Assembly: GCA_034401135.1 (NCBI GenBank)
Contig: JAWZSP010000002.1
Location: 4,030,001 to 4,094,000, forward strand
Length of the DNA: 64,000 bases
Direction: 5' to 3'
Source of the DNA: Volutella citrinella
Taxonomy: Eukaryota; Ascomycota; Sordariomycetes; Hypocreales; Nectriaceae
Within the stretch, counting starts at the first letter, position 1. Each line of letters begins with the position of its first letter. Below are positions 13,091 to 25,069 of the stretch, piece by piece. The notes below the pieces were generated by a model, which was not told where the DNA came from, did not search any database, and was given only the letters and a program-made list of their open reading frames with translations. The position numbers were made by a program, and so were the translations under genes.

Positions 13091-15871
13091 ACTATCACTA
13101 TCATGCCATATAGAGTTATTGTCGTCTTATCGGTGGCAACGTCGATGTGGGCTCTCCTCACCCACTTCCGATTGGGCTGCGCTGGAGGCGTTGCAAAGGA
13201 GTTATGTAAAATCTATGAGACGAAATAGGCTGTAAACGAAGCAAAGAAACAGCGCAACCAACTCGTGTGCTACGACCTGCCTCTACTGGTGCGGTTGCGG
13301 TGGTGGCGAGTCTTATCTCGACCGCACATCGGAGCTCGGTCGGTGCATGAGCGTGGTTGCGAAGAATCGTTGTCTGTCTCTGCGCGACATTCAACGGCCA
13401 CACATCTGGCAGCCGGGCTTACCTTGACCGCTCGCTAGCTGATGGAACGTCGTGCAATGCCCCGGATCGCGCGGTCTGGTCAAAGCCCGAGCATCCCGCC
13501 CTCGGAGTTTCTTCCAGGACGGCCAACACAACACAGCGGCGACAGACGACGGCATCCGTCGGATATCCGCTGGCACTGGGCGGTATGTATGCAGCGACGC
13601 GGAGCACGTGCGTACGCATTGCTGAGATGACGGCATATCGCGCAGCGCAGGTGACTTGCGGCCTGCATGCCGGACGGTCTTGGAAATCCCATGTGAGCGT
13701 CATGCTGACGGCTCTCCATCTGCGGGGGGTGCTGTAAATGCCATGTTTGTAATTCATCTTTACCATCCCATGAGTGTCGGTGACGGGGATTGTTCTTGCA
13801 TGCCTAGGCGGGCTGCATATCCACGTCGTGATGAGTTGCGGTTGGTCCTTGGGGTCGACTCGACTGGAGGGCGTTGCCAGAACATGATGCATCCCGGCGC
13901 ATGCCCGCTGCCTTCTTCTGCCAGTAGCATTCACCGCCTCTGTTGTAATTGGCAGCGTATTGTAGTTGTTCATCTCGTTTGCACTCTGGTGATACTCCGC
14001 AACTCGTGGTCGGCTGCCTTCAGGGTGCCATCATTCTCTGCACAGCTACAGCTGCTGTCCAGCTTACTAGTAGAAGCAGTAGGCTGAGTTCAAAGCGTTT
14101 TTTTCCGCTTCTTTTAGACTCTGTCTTTGTCACCTCTACATCCCAAGGGCATTGTTCCGATGTAAAGGCATTTGGCTGTGAGCTGTTGCGTGCACATGCT
14201 GTCAATGTCGTCGTCGCATCTTGCCGTGGACGTAAGGCAGACGCAGGGAAACTAGGAACCATGAGAAAGTACTATAATATTCTCTTTCATATGGCCATTT
14301 GGTATTATTAAGCACACTGCTCATTAACCTCACCAATACGACTACATAGAGAGCATCCGCTCTTCACGGTCAACGCCCATTCCCACCTTCCTCATCGCGC
14401 TGACCTTGCGCAACACCCCCTCATACCCTAGCGCTGTGATTTTTTTTACCATAGCCAGGGGACTAAACTTTGTATAGAATACGTCGACTGTTTTGCGACT
14501 TGTCGCCTGGAAATGTGACCGTGTGATGCATGCAGTGATTCCAATCTGGAGCGAAATGAGCTTGTCTCAGCTTCCATCAAGGTTCGCGTTGGCTTCAAGA
14601 GTAATATAAGAATTAGAATGGACCCCAATTATTCAATATTAGTTTTCTCACAAAAGGGCATTCGTTTGAAGCACAGGACTATTGTATATGTTGATAAATC
14701 TAGAGTGGACCTCGTCAACAGCAAGTTGAAGTGCCAGGTCTAGGGTAACGCTACCAAACCACGCGCCAATCCTCGACAGTTCGATGATGTATTGACGGAG
14801 CCAGTTCTGCTCTAGATGATTGCTCCAGGTCCTCATAGGCTCCCCTAAGACTTGATCTTAGGAATCCAATTGTTATAGCACGAGCTATAACAATGTGTAG
14901 CTGTAAAGTGATAAAGGAACTGCTAAGACGCTCACAACACGAACAATCAGAGATTGTAGATCCCAAAGAACGTAAACTCACCCATTGACTTGCTCTCCGG
15001 ACCGAAAACTCTTACCAAGACGGACTTTGATCCTGATCCATCGACTGGAGCATCTAAAAAAAGAAAGACAGTTCGCAGGCGGGCTCAGAGGCGCCGTTGA
15101 ATGCGACCGCCGTTGTCGTCGCGCCTCATCAGAGCACTTCAAATGGAGGATCACTTCAACAAATCTCACCAGTCAGCCTAGTTTCAGCTCTCCCAGGATA
15201 GAATCCTGCTTAACGGTCGCATGCGACGCTTGCGCTGGGAGCGTGCCGGGAGGATCATCCTGACCCGACATGAGCGGGTGGAGGGATAGATGGGGGATGA
15301 AGAGGGTCTTCAAAGATGGACGCGACTATACTGACGGAGAGGGTACACCATCTGATATGTAATTAAGGTTATGGGCCTGACAGAGTAGACACAGTATTGA
15401 GAATGTTGCAAGCTTATGCCGTGTTCCTCGTACAGGCTGTGTGAGGGGGTGTCGCCATCACATTCCGGACAAGAATATACCATCGCTCCTCAAGGAAGGA
15501 CAACTCTCTTCGGTTGCATGCACTATAGAATTGATGGCAAGATAGAGCCGACACCCTGGCTGGGGTGTAGTCGAGACCATTGGGAGCTGGTGCAACGGAG
15601 GATTCTCGCCTGTGATTTCGAATGACAGGGGCAAGCGCTCGTTCTACGACACAAACACAGGTGGCAATCGATATAATTATTAACAATTCCTGTTGTTCAA
15701 TCTCGGAAATTTTTTGGTGTCACCTGGGACAGAATCCAGTGACATTGGGTATCAGAATTGCACGCCATATAATATAAATCTCAGGGGTCCCTCATCCATC
15801 ACAAACGCACAGGCAAATTCAGCAGTTCACTATTGAAAACACGACGCAATGGATTCGATAGCCCGGGACGT

Positions 15872-17664
15872 CTACTCGTCGTGAGTGGGGGGACCGGCGT
15901 AGTTCTTGTGGCCCCAGGCCACGTACCAACCCGCGGAGATGACGCACGCCGCGACGAAGACGACGGGGGCGTAGTTCACGGTCTCGACGGTAACCGGTAG
16001 GGCGGAGGGCATGCAGAACAGGGGGATGGCCAGCAGAGACCAGGCTGTCGAGTTGTTAGCAGTGCATGGCAGACGGGAGGGCGGCAGGTATGCTTACCAA
16101 TGGCAATGACGTTGGCAACGGGTCCAAACTTTCCAAGGTAGAATCGGGCGCCGCGGACCTGCTTGCGACCGGTGGCAAGGCTGATGGCAATGGGGGTCGC
16201 GTACGAGGCAGTGAGGCAGATGACACCGACACCGTTGAAAGCGTTGAAGGCGGCGGACGAGCCAAAGTAGATGACACCCAGGATGATCTCGATGACCATG
16301 GTGAGCATCATGGCGTTCAGGGGCACATCAAGCTTGTGGTTGATCTTGGACCACCAGCGGGAGCCGGGGATGGCGCCGTCACGGGCAAAGGCCCAGGTGC
16401 ATCGGGAGGTGGCAGTGGTGCAGCCGACACCGCAGAGAATGGCGAGGACCATCAGGGGGACCATGAGAGCAAAGGCGCCTCCGTCGTTGCCGACAGCGGT
16501 CTTGACGATGAAGGGCACGGGCTGCGAGTAGGCGATGACATCGGTGATCTCGGGCATGACGAACATGAGGGGGATCAGGAACAGCAGGCCGGCAAAGGTG
16601 TTGATGAAGATGGTGGCGACCATGGCCTTGGGGACCTGGATGGCGGGCTGGCGGACTTCTTCACACATGGAGATGATCATTCCGGTCGATGAGGTAGCAT
16701 AGGCGGCGTGGAGCAGACCGACACAGAAGGACCAGCCAGCGCTGGGCCAGCCAGAGTTGGACTCGAAGTGGCCGAAGACCCAGGCGCCGCTGCGGCGACC
16801 GCCCTTGGCGAGAGCGAGGACGGTGGAGATGAGGCAAATCACACCGGCAAAGGTCCAGAAGATGGCAGCAGTCTCGAGGCGGGTTAGCACGTTGGATCAA
16901 TCACAGCAATACAGGGGGAGAAAGAAAGCGCATCCGGAGGAGGAGAGGAAGGGTTCTCACGTCAAGCCAGGGGAGCCACTTGTTGCCCAGGGCAGAGATG
17001 GCATTGCACAGCAGTGTGACGCCAACGAAGATGAGGAAGGTCTGGTACGTGGTGCCCTCGAGGACACCGACGCCGGGCTCCTTCTCAAAGATGTTGACAC
17101 AGCCAATGAAGAATAGGGTGGTACCGAAGTTCACAGAGAGCGTAATGGTAATGTTACCGACGACGTAGAGCCAGCCGCAAATCCAGCTCGCTACGCGGCG
17201 CCAGTTGGCGGGAGCGAGCATGAAGGCCTGGTAGTAGACACCTAAGAGAGCACGCGGGTTAATATGTTACGGTCCGGACATGGCGGGGGATCGGCAGGCG
17301 AGACACTGGGGGAATTGGGCTTGGGATAATTAGTACCTCCGGCAGTGGGATAGACACTGGTGATTTCACCCAGGGACGCGGCGACGCAGACGATGATGCA
17401 CGAAACGAGGACCCAGCCCCAGATGACGTTGACAGGACCGCCGCCGGCGAGCGGGTAGTAGAGGGTAGTGGCGAGACCGTAAGGGATTGAGGCGAGGACG
17501 AAGGACATGAAGGCGACCTGGGCAGTCGAGCGGTTTCGCGACAGCTCGGGCTTGTATCCCAGTCCCTCGAGAAGGGCGTCGGCATTGTCGATGTTGTCGG
17601 CCGGGCCTCCAAGCTCAGAGGTGAGCTTGTTGTCCTTGTCGTCCATGTTGCTGCTGTGGCTCAT
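15872..17664 (-). CDS. Amino acid/GABA/choline-type permease (APC superfamily)
   Basis: Four exons splice cleanly: 17664-17337, 17241-16961, 16872-16098 and 16044-15872. They sum to 1557 bases, giving 518 residues. Introns are 95, 88 and 53 bases with GT...AG ends, and each join restores a sensible peptide (PTAGG/VYYQ, LPWLD/TAAIFW, NVIAI/AWSLL). The product is a polytopic plasma-membrane transporter with about twelve hydrophobic segments. Near residues 35-110 it has the first-helix block STAQVAFMSFVLASIPYG and the PTAGG motif typical of fungal GABA/choline/amino-acid permeases. Later EEVRQPAIQVPKA is also family-like. Such proteins import amino acids, GABA or choline with protons; the exact substrate cannot be told from sequence. 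The gene stands alone, and its 3' end faces the long empty stretch. Confidence 0.9.
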
Positions 17665-20069
17665 GGCGACGACTTGGTATGGCGAAAAGGATTGGATCGG
17701 AACTCGCGACGGGTGTTGGACGGCGAGGTTGTGTAGGTGGGATTGAAGGAGGGTGCGACACGAAGGAAGGTTAATGAGAGGCGGACATCCAAGACACGAG
17801 GGCCAGGATGGATTATATCTGTCTTATCGAAGGGGACCGAGACAGAGGCGGACTGGTAGGAAGCTCGGGAGAGAGGGAATGAAGGTGGGACAGAAGCCGG
17901 GGGATGATGGTGGTTTATTAGTAGTAAGGCTGTCGCGGGATGGTTTGGATGTTGCGACGAGTGACGGCCTAATGTGAAAAAGAAACGGGGGATCGAGGAT
18001 ACGGGGCCGTGTATCAGTCAGGCCAGGAAAGGGTCGATAACTGGGGCACCGGGGGGTGGACCGTGGACCGTGGACTGTGGATGCTTGGACTCCGAGGGAG
18101 CCTGCTGGTGGGACGTGGATGGAGGTGGGTTCGAATGCGGATGCGGACGATGTGGGTTGGTAGATAGCGTACTGTAGGCTTTTTTGTCGGATTCCCGATT
18201 CGCTCCCTGCACGAAGATTAAGGGCGATGGGCAAATTTGTTGATCGATGTGCTTCCTTTTACCTTTATACTTTTTCTGTCCCGTGCGACCAGGAGCCGAC
18301 AAGACAAGACGAGGGAACGATAGAGCTGAAGGAGGCGGCGCGCCATCAGCACACAAACTCGGCAACGCGTCGCAAGCACCGGCAGCCGATGGATGCGCAA
18401 CAGCTTCAGCAGCGCACAGAGCACCATTGGCATCTGACTTGGGGGGAGTGAGGGTGGCCGCTAAAACGCCACCGGGGAGCATAATCGCTGCGTTCCCTCG
18501 ACGCCGATTCGAGCGGCGGCCATGGGCGGAGTGGGCTCTTGGGCGCATTGGTGCATGGGCAGCCACGGCGGGTGGAGTCTCGCCGAGGCGGCGCGCCGTC
18601 CATGTGCTGGAGGAGGCTAAAAGAAGCTGCAGAGAAGGCGAGGAGGTGTCCTGCTACGAGCTGGGGAGTGGATAATGGATGCTACGTCATGCTCTTTCCC
18701 CCCCATGGGCTGGCTGATGGTGCAGGTTGTGGAACGGAAAGGCCGAACGGTGCGGGCTAGCTCAAACTGGAAGGAGATTAATCCCGCGCCGTCGAGGGCA
18801 GGAAGTAAGAACGGACAGGGGCAGCACTGTGGCCAGTGGCAGTGTCCAGTGGCCTAGGGGAGGGGGAGGGGGACCGTTTTCTGAAGCACCAGCGCATTCA
18901 GTCAGTAATAGAATAGGTGGCCAACACCAACACCGAGGCCTGAACGGGCTGCCCCACGGCTGCGCGTGGGATGTGAGGAGGCATCAACGTAACCCCCCCG
19001 AGACGCCGCCGTCTGCCGTTGCAGGTTCTGTTGCAGGGGCAGAACAACCATGGAAGTATTTTTTCCCCTTCTCGTCTCGCTCCAGGGACTTTATCGGCTT
19101 GGCAAGGAGGGCCCCAGCAATGACCCGATCCGAGGCCGTCGTCAGGCCACGAGGGGTTGCATGTACCTGCTCTTACTGTAAAGTTGCACCTCGGCCTGGC
19201 GAGCAAGGCGAACCGCTGCACGTCGGGGCCCGTTGATTGGACGCCAGTGCGATGGGTCTGGACTGCAGCGAGTGCTTGATGAAGGCGAGCATGGATTTCA
19301 GGTGAGCAATGTGCATGTACAGAAAGTACTTGGCGACCAACTGAAGGGTTTGATTACTTGTCACTGGCTCTGCTCCAACGGCGACGGCGTGTTACCGAAT
19401 CGGCGCATGGGCCGGGTCGGTCTGGGCCTGCGCAGGGCTCGACTTGACAGGCGCCATTCATGAATATGGCATGGGTGCTGCATGAGTGGATGGGATGGGA
19501 TGTGTGGATGGTGGTTATCTGTTTTGTCTCTACTGCCGGGCTGGTCGCGTGCCGACGATTTCGGTGTATGCGCCGCGCGCTGGCGTCTCTATCCGGGTCG
19601 AGTCTACATCCCATCCCCGGCTTGGTCCAATCTCTGTCCGCCTCTTTTGGGTTTCGACGTCCGCATGAGTCAATCATTGTCATTGATTGCCATCATCCTG
19701 GGAGCTGCAGCCCCAGCAGCCCGGCCAGCTGAGCTCCTACTACCGGCTTGTCATCCCCGCCCCTTGACCAAAAACACGATGGGCTTTTTAATACGTAGTT
19801 GATAGAAGCATACGTGCATGCAGACAGGCCATGTCATGGGAGTGCCGAAGCACTAGGGGATGCAGTGCAACACAAGCCGCCAAGACAAGTCAGTCTCCTA
19901 CTCCGGGGAATATAGCTATGCGCCGCTGACAGAGAAGGCAAGGCCCTATGTAGCCATAAAACGCCACCGCTATGCGGGGGAACTCGAAGGAAATAAAAAG
20001 CAAGGAAAAGAAAAGGAGTTCGTAACAAGATGAGCATTGGGTTGTGGTTTGTTTCTATCAAAGCAGTCC
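17665..20069. other. Intergenic region upstream of the permease
   Basis: This 2.4 kb stretch separates the permease start from the 3' end of the coactosin-like gene. The first 600 bases or so probably include the permease 5' leader and promoter. I found no family-like peptide. Frames on both strands are Ser/Pro/His rich and mutually overlapping. Confidence 0.5.
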
Positions 20070-20510
20070 TCATCCACGGCCACCGTTGTAGTCGGCACCG
20101 CCAGCCTTGCGCAGGCGGGCAACGAGCTCCTTCTCGTCGAGCTCGGAGCGGTCGCTGGCCGTGACGGCGATGCTGTGGTGGGACAGGACGCGCTTGACGT
20201 CGCCGCTCTCGATGCTGACGCGGGCCTTGCGCATGACCTTTGTGTTCTCGCCGATCCAGACGACGAGCAGGAACTTGACGCGGGTGCTCTCGGCGTCGTT
20301 TGCATACTCGACGCGCACGTAGCCGTACTGCACCTGGCCGTCGTCGAGCTCGCCCACCAGCTCAGCCAGGCCGCCGCTGCCCGTCTTGGTCAGGGCCATC
20401 TTGTTGCCCACGGCGGCGGCGTACGAGATGAGCAGCCAGTTGGTCTCTTCCTTGTCCGAGCGCACCGCGTCGTACGCGGCGGCGATATCGGGGGCGTCGA
20501 GGCCAGACAT
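20070..20510 (-). CDS. Coactosin-like ADF-homology actin-binding protein
   Basis: An intronless frame of 146 residues starts at the ATG 20510-20508. It begins MSGLDAPDIAAAYDAVRSD and includes TNWLLISYAAAVGNKMAL, VQYGYVRVEYANDAEST, KFLLVVWIGENTKVMRKARVS and a C-terminal GGADYNGGRG. This is the single ADF-H fold of coactosin, a protein of about 140 residues. In other organisms coactosin binds F-actin without severing it and shields it from capping protein. The frame is open further upstream, but those residues are Pro/Arg/Thr-rich leader translation. The downstream ATG fits the family's length and start. It acts in the cytosol on the actin cytoskeleton. Confidence 0.88.
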   Translation of the reverse strand: MSGLDAPDIAAAYDAVRSDKEETNWLLISYAAAVGNKMALTKTGSGGLAELVGELDDGQVQYGYVRVEYANDAESTRVKFLLVVWIGENTKVMRKARVSIESGDVKRVLSHHSIAVTASDRSELDEKELVARLRKAGGADYNGGRG

Positions 20511-23500
20511 TGGTGCGGCGGAGGTAGCGGTAGTGGTAGTGGCGGTATGTATCTTCCTTGGGCGGCGGACGGTCGGTCGCTTGGTCGGCCTGTCCCTCTG
20601 CGTACGGTGGACTGACTGGACTGGTGTCGACGGGCTGGAGAGGAGGGCAGGAAGCTGAGGCCACCAAGGGACGAGAGAGCCGCGCGGGTGGAGAATCAAA
20701 ACGTGTGTTTCGGTCGATCGATCCGGACGGTGGTCGCTGGGGAGGGGGAAGCAGAGGTGGGTGGAGGGGGAGGGTACGGGATGCGTTGGTCGGGATGGGA
20801 AGGGCCTAGGCTGGGCTTGAGCTGGGCTGAGCTGAGGTGAGCTTGCTGGGGCTGGCTAGAACGGGACAGGACCAGGACATGAGCCGTCAGGACGAGGTCG
20901 AGAGCAATGTGTCGTTCTGGACGAGGAGCGAGACGGCGGGCGAGTGAGAATTGACGCTGTGTGAGGCGAGCAAGAGACGGGAGGGGCTCCAGCTGCGACA
21001 GGAGACGCCATTGGGTGGAAACCTGGCATCAGGACCCCTAATTCCAGGATTCCACTACCCTCAGTTTCTCCGACGCCCAGGGACGGTACAAATGCAGACT
21101 AGCAGCTAGGGCCGTTGGCCTCCGTCAGTCGAGCCCATTACTCTTACGGAATTATATGGGACAGACGGACAGGGACCCCCAGCATCGCCAAACTCGATAT
21201 TGGACCGGACTGCCTTGGACGGTGTTTATGCAGTCCTTGACTCCTTCTGCTCAGCTTCGACAGCCAACAGCCGCACGAGCTAGTCCCCTGTCGGTAGCAT
21301 CACCGTCCGGACGGGCCAATAGACGCGGCACTGGAGCCGGAGTTTGCCCACGATGGTGCTAGTCGATTACAGAATAACGAACGTGCCCGAGTAATTAATT
21401 ACGGCGGCCCGCTGTGGTAATTTACGGAATGGGCCGGATGGAAGCATTGGAATTGGGGGACTAGGCAGGCAGGGGACACATGCGGCGGCGTTGGAAAACG
21501 CTTCGTGATTTCGTGATACGACGGCTAGAATTTTTCACGATGAGGATTCACGGTTACGTACGGCGAACGGAACACCTTGCTTTTTTCCTTCTCGCGTTTT
21601 CGGTCCCCCCCATGGGCATGCCATGTGCCCCAGACCAGATCGCCCTGACCGTTGAAGGGGGTTCAGACAAGTCACAAAGTTCGGCACGAAGCGAGATGCC
21701 GTAGGAAGAGAGCCCATGCAAGCCATTGTTGGAGCTGATTGCATTGCATGGATGCCGACGACCATGCCACGCCATGCCACGGTAGTTTCTTACATAGTAC
21801 AACAAGCTACTATGTACTACTACTACTATCTCAATATCTCTGCCACGCCCGTCTGCTCAAGTACCGCTAGCCTACCACGCAATTACACATTCTTCCGTAA
21901 ACGACGCCGCCTTCCTTGCTTCCAGGAGGCGCTCCGTAATTGATACGCCTCAGCGCTACGAAACGCCCTTGTTGCGCGGTGATGCTCCACCTGGTACCCC
22001 CTGCGCGCTAGCCAAGAAAGCTGCTGCGACGTGGAGTGGTGTGTTGGTCGGTGATGGTGGTGATGATACTCCGTGTTGTTTTGCGGATGACTGCTGCTGC
22101 GTCCAAGCTTCGGGCGTCCGTTCCAGGTGAGGTGCGGTTGGCTCAGCGTTCAAGGGCCGGCCCTTGGCGTGGCGTGGCAATTCAGGGACGCCAACCGGGC
22201 ACGTCCCAGTGGCTGCTCAATCTGACTCGGCGCCTGCGTCCCAATGCCCAAAAGAAGAAATGCCACACCTTCCCCAAGCGCGAGTGATCGGCATGATGAA
22301 CTGCTGCATGTAGACGCAGTTGCCGCGCAGCCACCCTCGCCACCGTGCCCGTTTATGCCTGTATGCACGGCATCCATTGCCTGCGGGCATCCATCTACAA
22401 AGTACCCGACACCAATTTACATGTGCCACACCGTCATCTTGGGGTGATGTCGCTTCCTCCGTCAGGTACGACGGCCAAGCCAGTGGCAGGCCATAATCTC
22501 GGCACAGAAATAGCATAGCACTGCACAGGCCAGCTCAGCCAGGCATTGATGGCCACTACATGCGGTTTTCAGACGTAGGTCAAGACTCCCTATCGCCGCA
22601 TATGCAATAGTATGCTGCTGCTTCACCTTGGCATCCAACAGGTAGCCCCCTTCACTTGCAGCCAGCCGCAGAGCTAGGGCGAGGCCGTGGCAGACACAGG
22701 GGCGATGACATGACAATGCCCAGACCAGGTTAGAAGCAGAGCATCGCAAATCCCGAGATGGCTGCATCGCGACGTCGACGGTCTACGGTCAATGGCCAAT
22801 CGAGTCCAGCGCCGTATCTCACCGTGCAAGGGGAGCATACTACGTGCCATAGTATGTGATCGGTCACCCCATCCCCCGGCAAGATTGAAGAGAGTTTGCC
22901 CAAAATCAGCCATGGCTGAAGGGCTGAAGCTTCCCCGCAACAAGCCAAACCGGCCGGCTTGCAGTAGGCCTTCTAGATCGCCGGGGATAGCTCCAGTCTC
23001 CAGATTCCGCTGCGCTGTCCATGTGGCTGCGCCTGATAAGCGCGACCTCTCCCGCATCGAGCGGCACCTCTTTTCCAAAGGTGGCCAAGTCGACGCTGGG
23101 CTGTGCCCCCATGGGACTAGGACAAGGACTGGCGCAAGCACTGTGACAAGGACTGGCCGAGGATTGACCAAGCACTGGCCTTTCCTCTATCGCCAAACGG
23201 CCGACTCGAGAAAGACCACCACACCATGGCATTTCCGAGCTAGTACCTTTACGGGTATTAAACTGCAATCAACCCAACTTCGCGACTTGACTGACTATCT
23301 CTGGTATCAACCAGCCCAGCCCAGCCGAGCCCCAGGACCCCAGCCGACAACCCGGAGCCCCGGACAGAACCTGGGGGCGGGCCGTTCACGTGGACGGTCA
23401 AGCGGTATTCTTGACCGAGATGACAATAATTGCTGCTATCAGTGGCGTTCTGCCTAATTGACCGGGGAGCGCCAGCATCGCGGGATGCCACTTTTGGCCC

Positions 23501-25069
23501 TCTTGTCTCCATCCTGAGCGGGCGGCCCACCAGCTGCCCACACTGCGAGCCCCAGATGACATCATTGTGGGAAATGTCATTCCTGGCGCCTCTTCAAGTC
23601 CTTGCTATCTAGTAACCATTATGAGTTAGAATCCACCACACTCCACTCATTATACTTGCGACGTCCACGGCTCCTCGTGAGCCCTCTCGTCTATCGCGGG
23701 GTTCACGACCCCGGCCGTCCGCCGGCAAACTGGCGACAATGTCCGCGAGTTGGCTGACCAGTGGAGGGAGACTCCGCCGACACGGATACGGGGGAACGGT
23801 TCCGATGTCCTGGTGCCCGACCTGCTGGAACCCAAGTTGGATGGGGTGGGTTTCTCCATGGCAATCTTGCGGGCGGCTGGGGCCGGTGAGGGTGAGAATG
23901 GGTCGATGGGGGCTCGACCAGAGAAAATTCTACGGCCAGGGGATGCTGGGTCCCATGGGATTGTGGCCGACTTATTCGCGCATCGAGTTCAGGCGCAGTG
24001 CTATGATGTGTGAGGGACATGCTCGCCTCGTTGCAGTTGTCAATGGCAAGCTATTCTAAGGCTCAAGATTTGATCGTTCAAGTAGTCCAGTAGTGATGTG
24101 TTATTAGAAAACCTGAGAAGGAGCAAGATGTAGTCCGATGGCTGCCACAGGTGATATGACTCTAAGATGAATCAAGACGCAAGCAACTAATTCTATGAAG
24201 AAGACAGGCAGGCTTTCCTACGTCCCATACTAAAAAAAGGGGTCCAATGGCAAATCAAAACTTGGAGCAATCAAAAACATGTTCCCGTCTCATTGAGCTG
24301 AAGGTAGGATCTCATGCAGAACACTGGTAGTTTGACGAAAAACACCTTGCAAGTTAGAATGGTTCAATGAGGGGTGACATGTTGACAGAAACCGTTAGAG
24401 TACCTGGGTTCCCTATTGATTTTAATAAGTCGAGGTGGGTTCAAGCTCCTGATCGCAACGACATCAGTAGCGTATGGTTTGCTACGCAGAATCGCTCGAT
24501 GGACGCGCAACGTGGAGGCCCTATAGCTCATGGGATAGTGTTGACGGCTCTCAAGCGGATTTTCAATGTCAACGGAGAACATGTTCTGTTTAGCCTTATT
24601 GAATCAATTTTTAGGCGTACTACCTATATAAGGAGCAGATGCTTTTTTCTCAGTATGTGTTGGTCCATCGGCATGGTGAGAAGTAATTAATAGAAGAACA
24701 GAGTCGATAATGGTTGCGTTCAATCTTTGGAATCCGAGACATTGCTGGAATGTGTATCTGCCACCGTGACTTTGATACACTAGGGGGATGTGTATCTTGG
24801 AGAACAACTGGACTGCCATTTGCTGTCTGTAATACGGGGACGTATTCTTCCTGTCATTTTTATAAAAGCGACACGGAATCACATCCTTATCAGATATAGA
24901 AATTCTTTTTTTCCAAGACAAGAGGCATTTCTGACCTCTTTAAACCCATGTACCCACGGCTATTGGGCCCTGAGATGGGGACCCGAGACCCCAAGTAACA
25001 TGCATAGCTCTAGCAACAACTTGTATACAATCTGAATCATCCCAATTGCCTAGCTATTCATTGTATCTA
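20511..25069. other. Intergenic stretch with no assignable gene
   Basis: This is the upstream region of the coactosin-like gene followed by DNA of unknown nature. One plus-strand frame at 23750-24013 (87 codons, starting MADQWRETPPTRIRGNG) has a less biased composition than its surroundings. It could be an exon or a relic, but I do not recognise it. From about 24.0 kb the sequence becomes more AT-rich and frames are short. Confidence 0.45.

Larger units (their letters stand above)
143..15871. other. 15.7 kb stretch without a recognisable gene
   Basis: I read all six frames here and found no peptide that resembles a protein family and no convincing exon chain. The many open frames of 60-280 codons are GC-driven. 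They are Pro/Ser/Arg/His rich and overlap one another on both strands. The stretch holds simple repeats (entered separately), poly-A and poly-T tracts near 2764-2778 and 3144-3158, and CT-rich strings. It lies upstream of the leftward gene at the edge and downstream of the permease. It may therefore contain a very long promoter or 5' leader, non-coding transcripts, or decayed DNA. From about 14.1 kb to 15.8 kb the sequence becomes more AT-rich. Confidence 0.6.

Noticed and set aside
16066..16692. A 208-codon plus-strand frame rich in Gly and Asp
   Set aside because: Antisense shadow of the permease exon 3.
20037..20615. A 192-codon plus-strand frame
   Set aside because: Antisense shadow of the coactosin-like gene.
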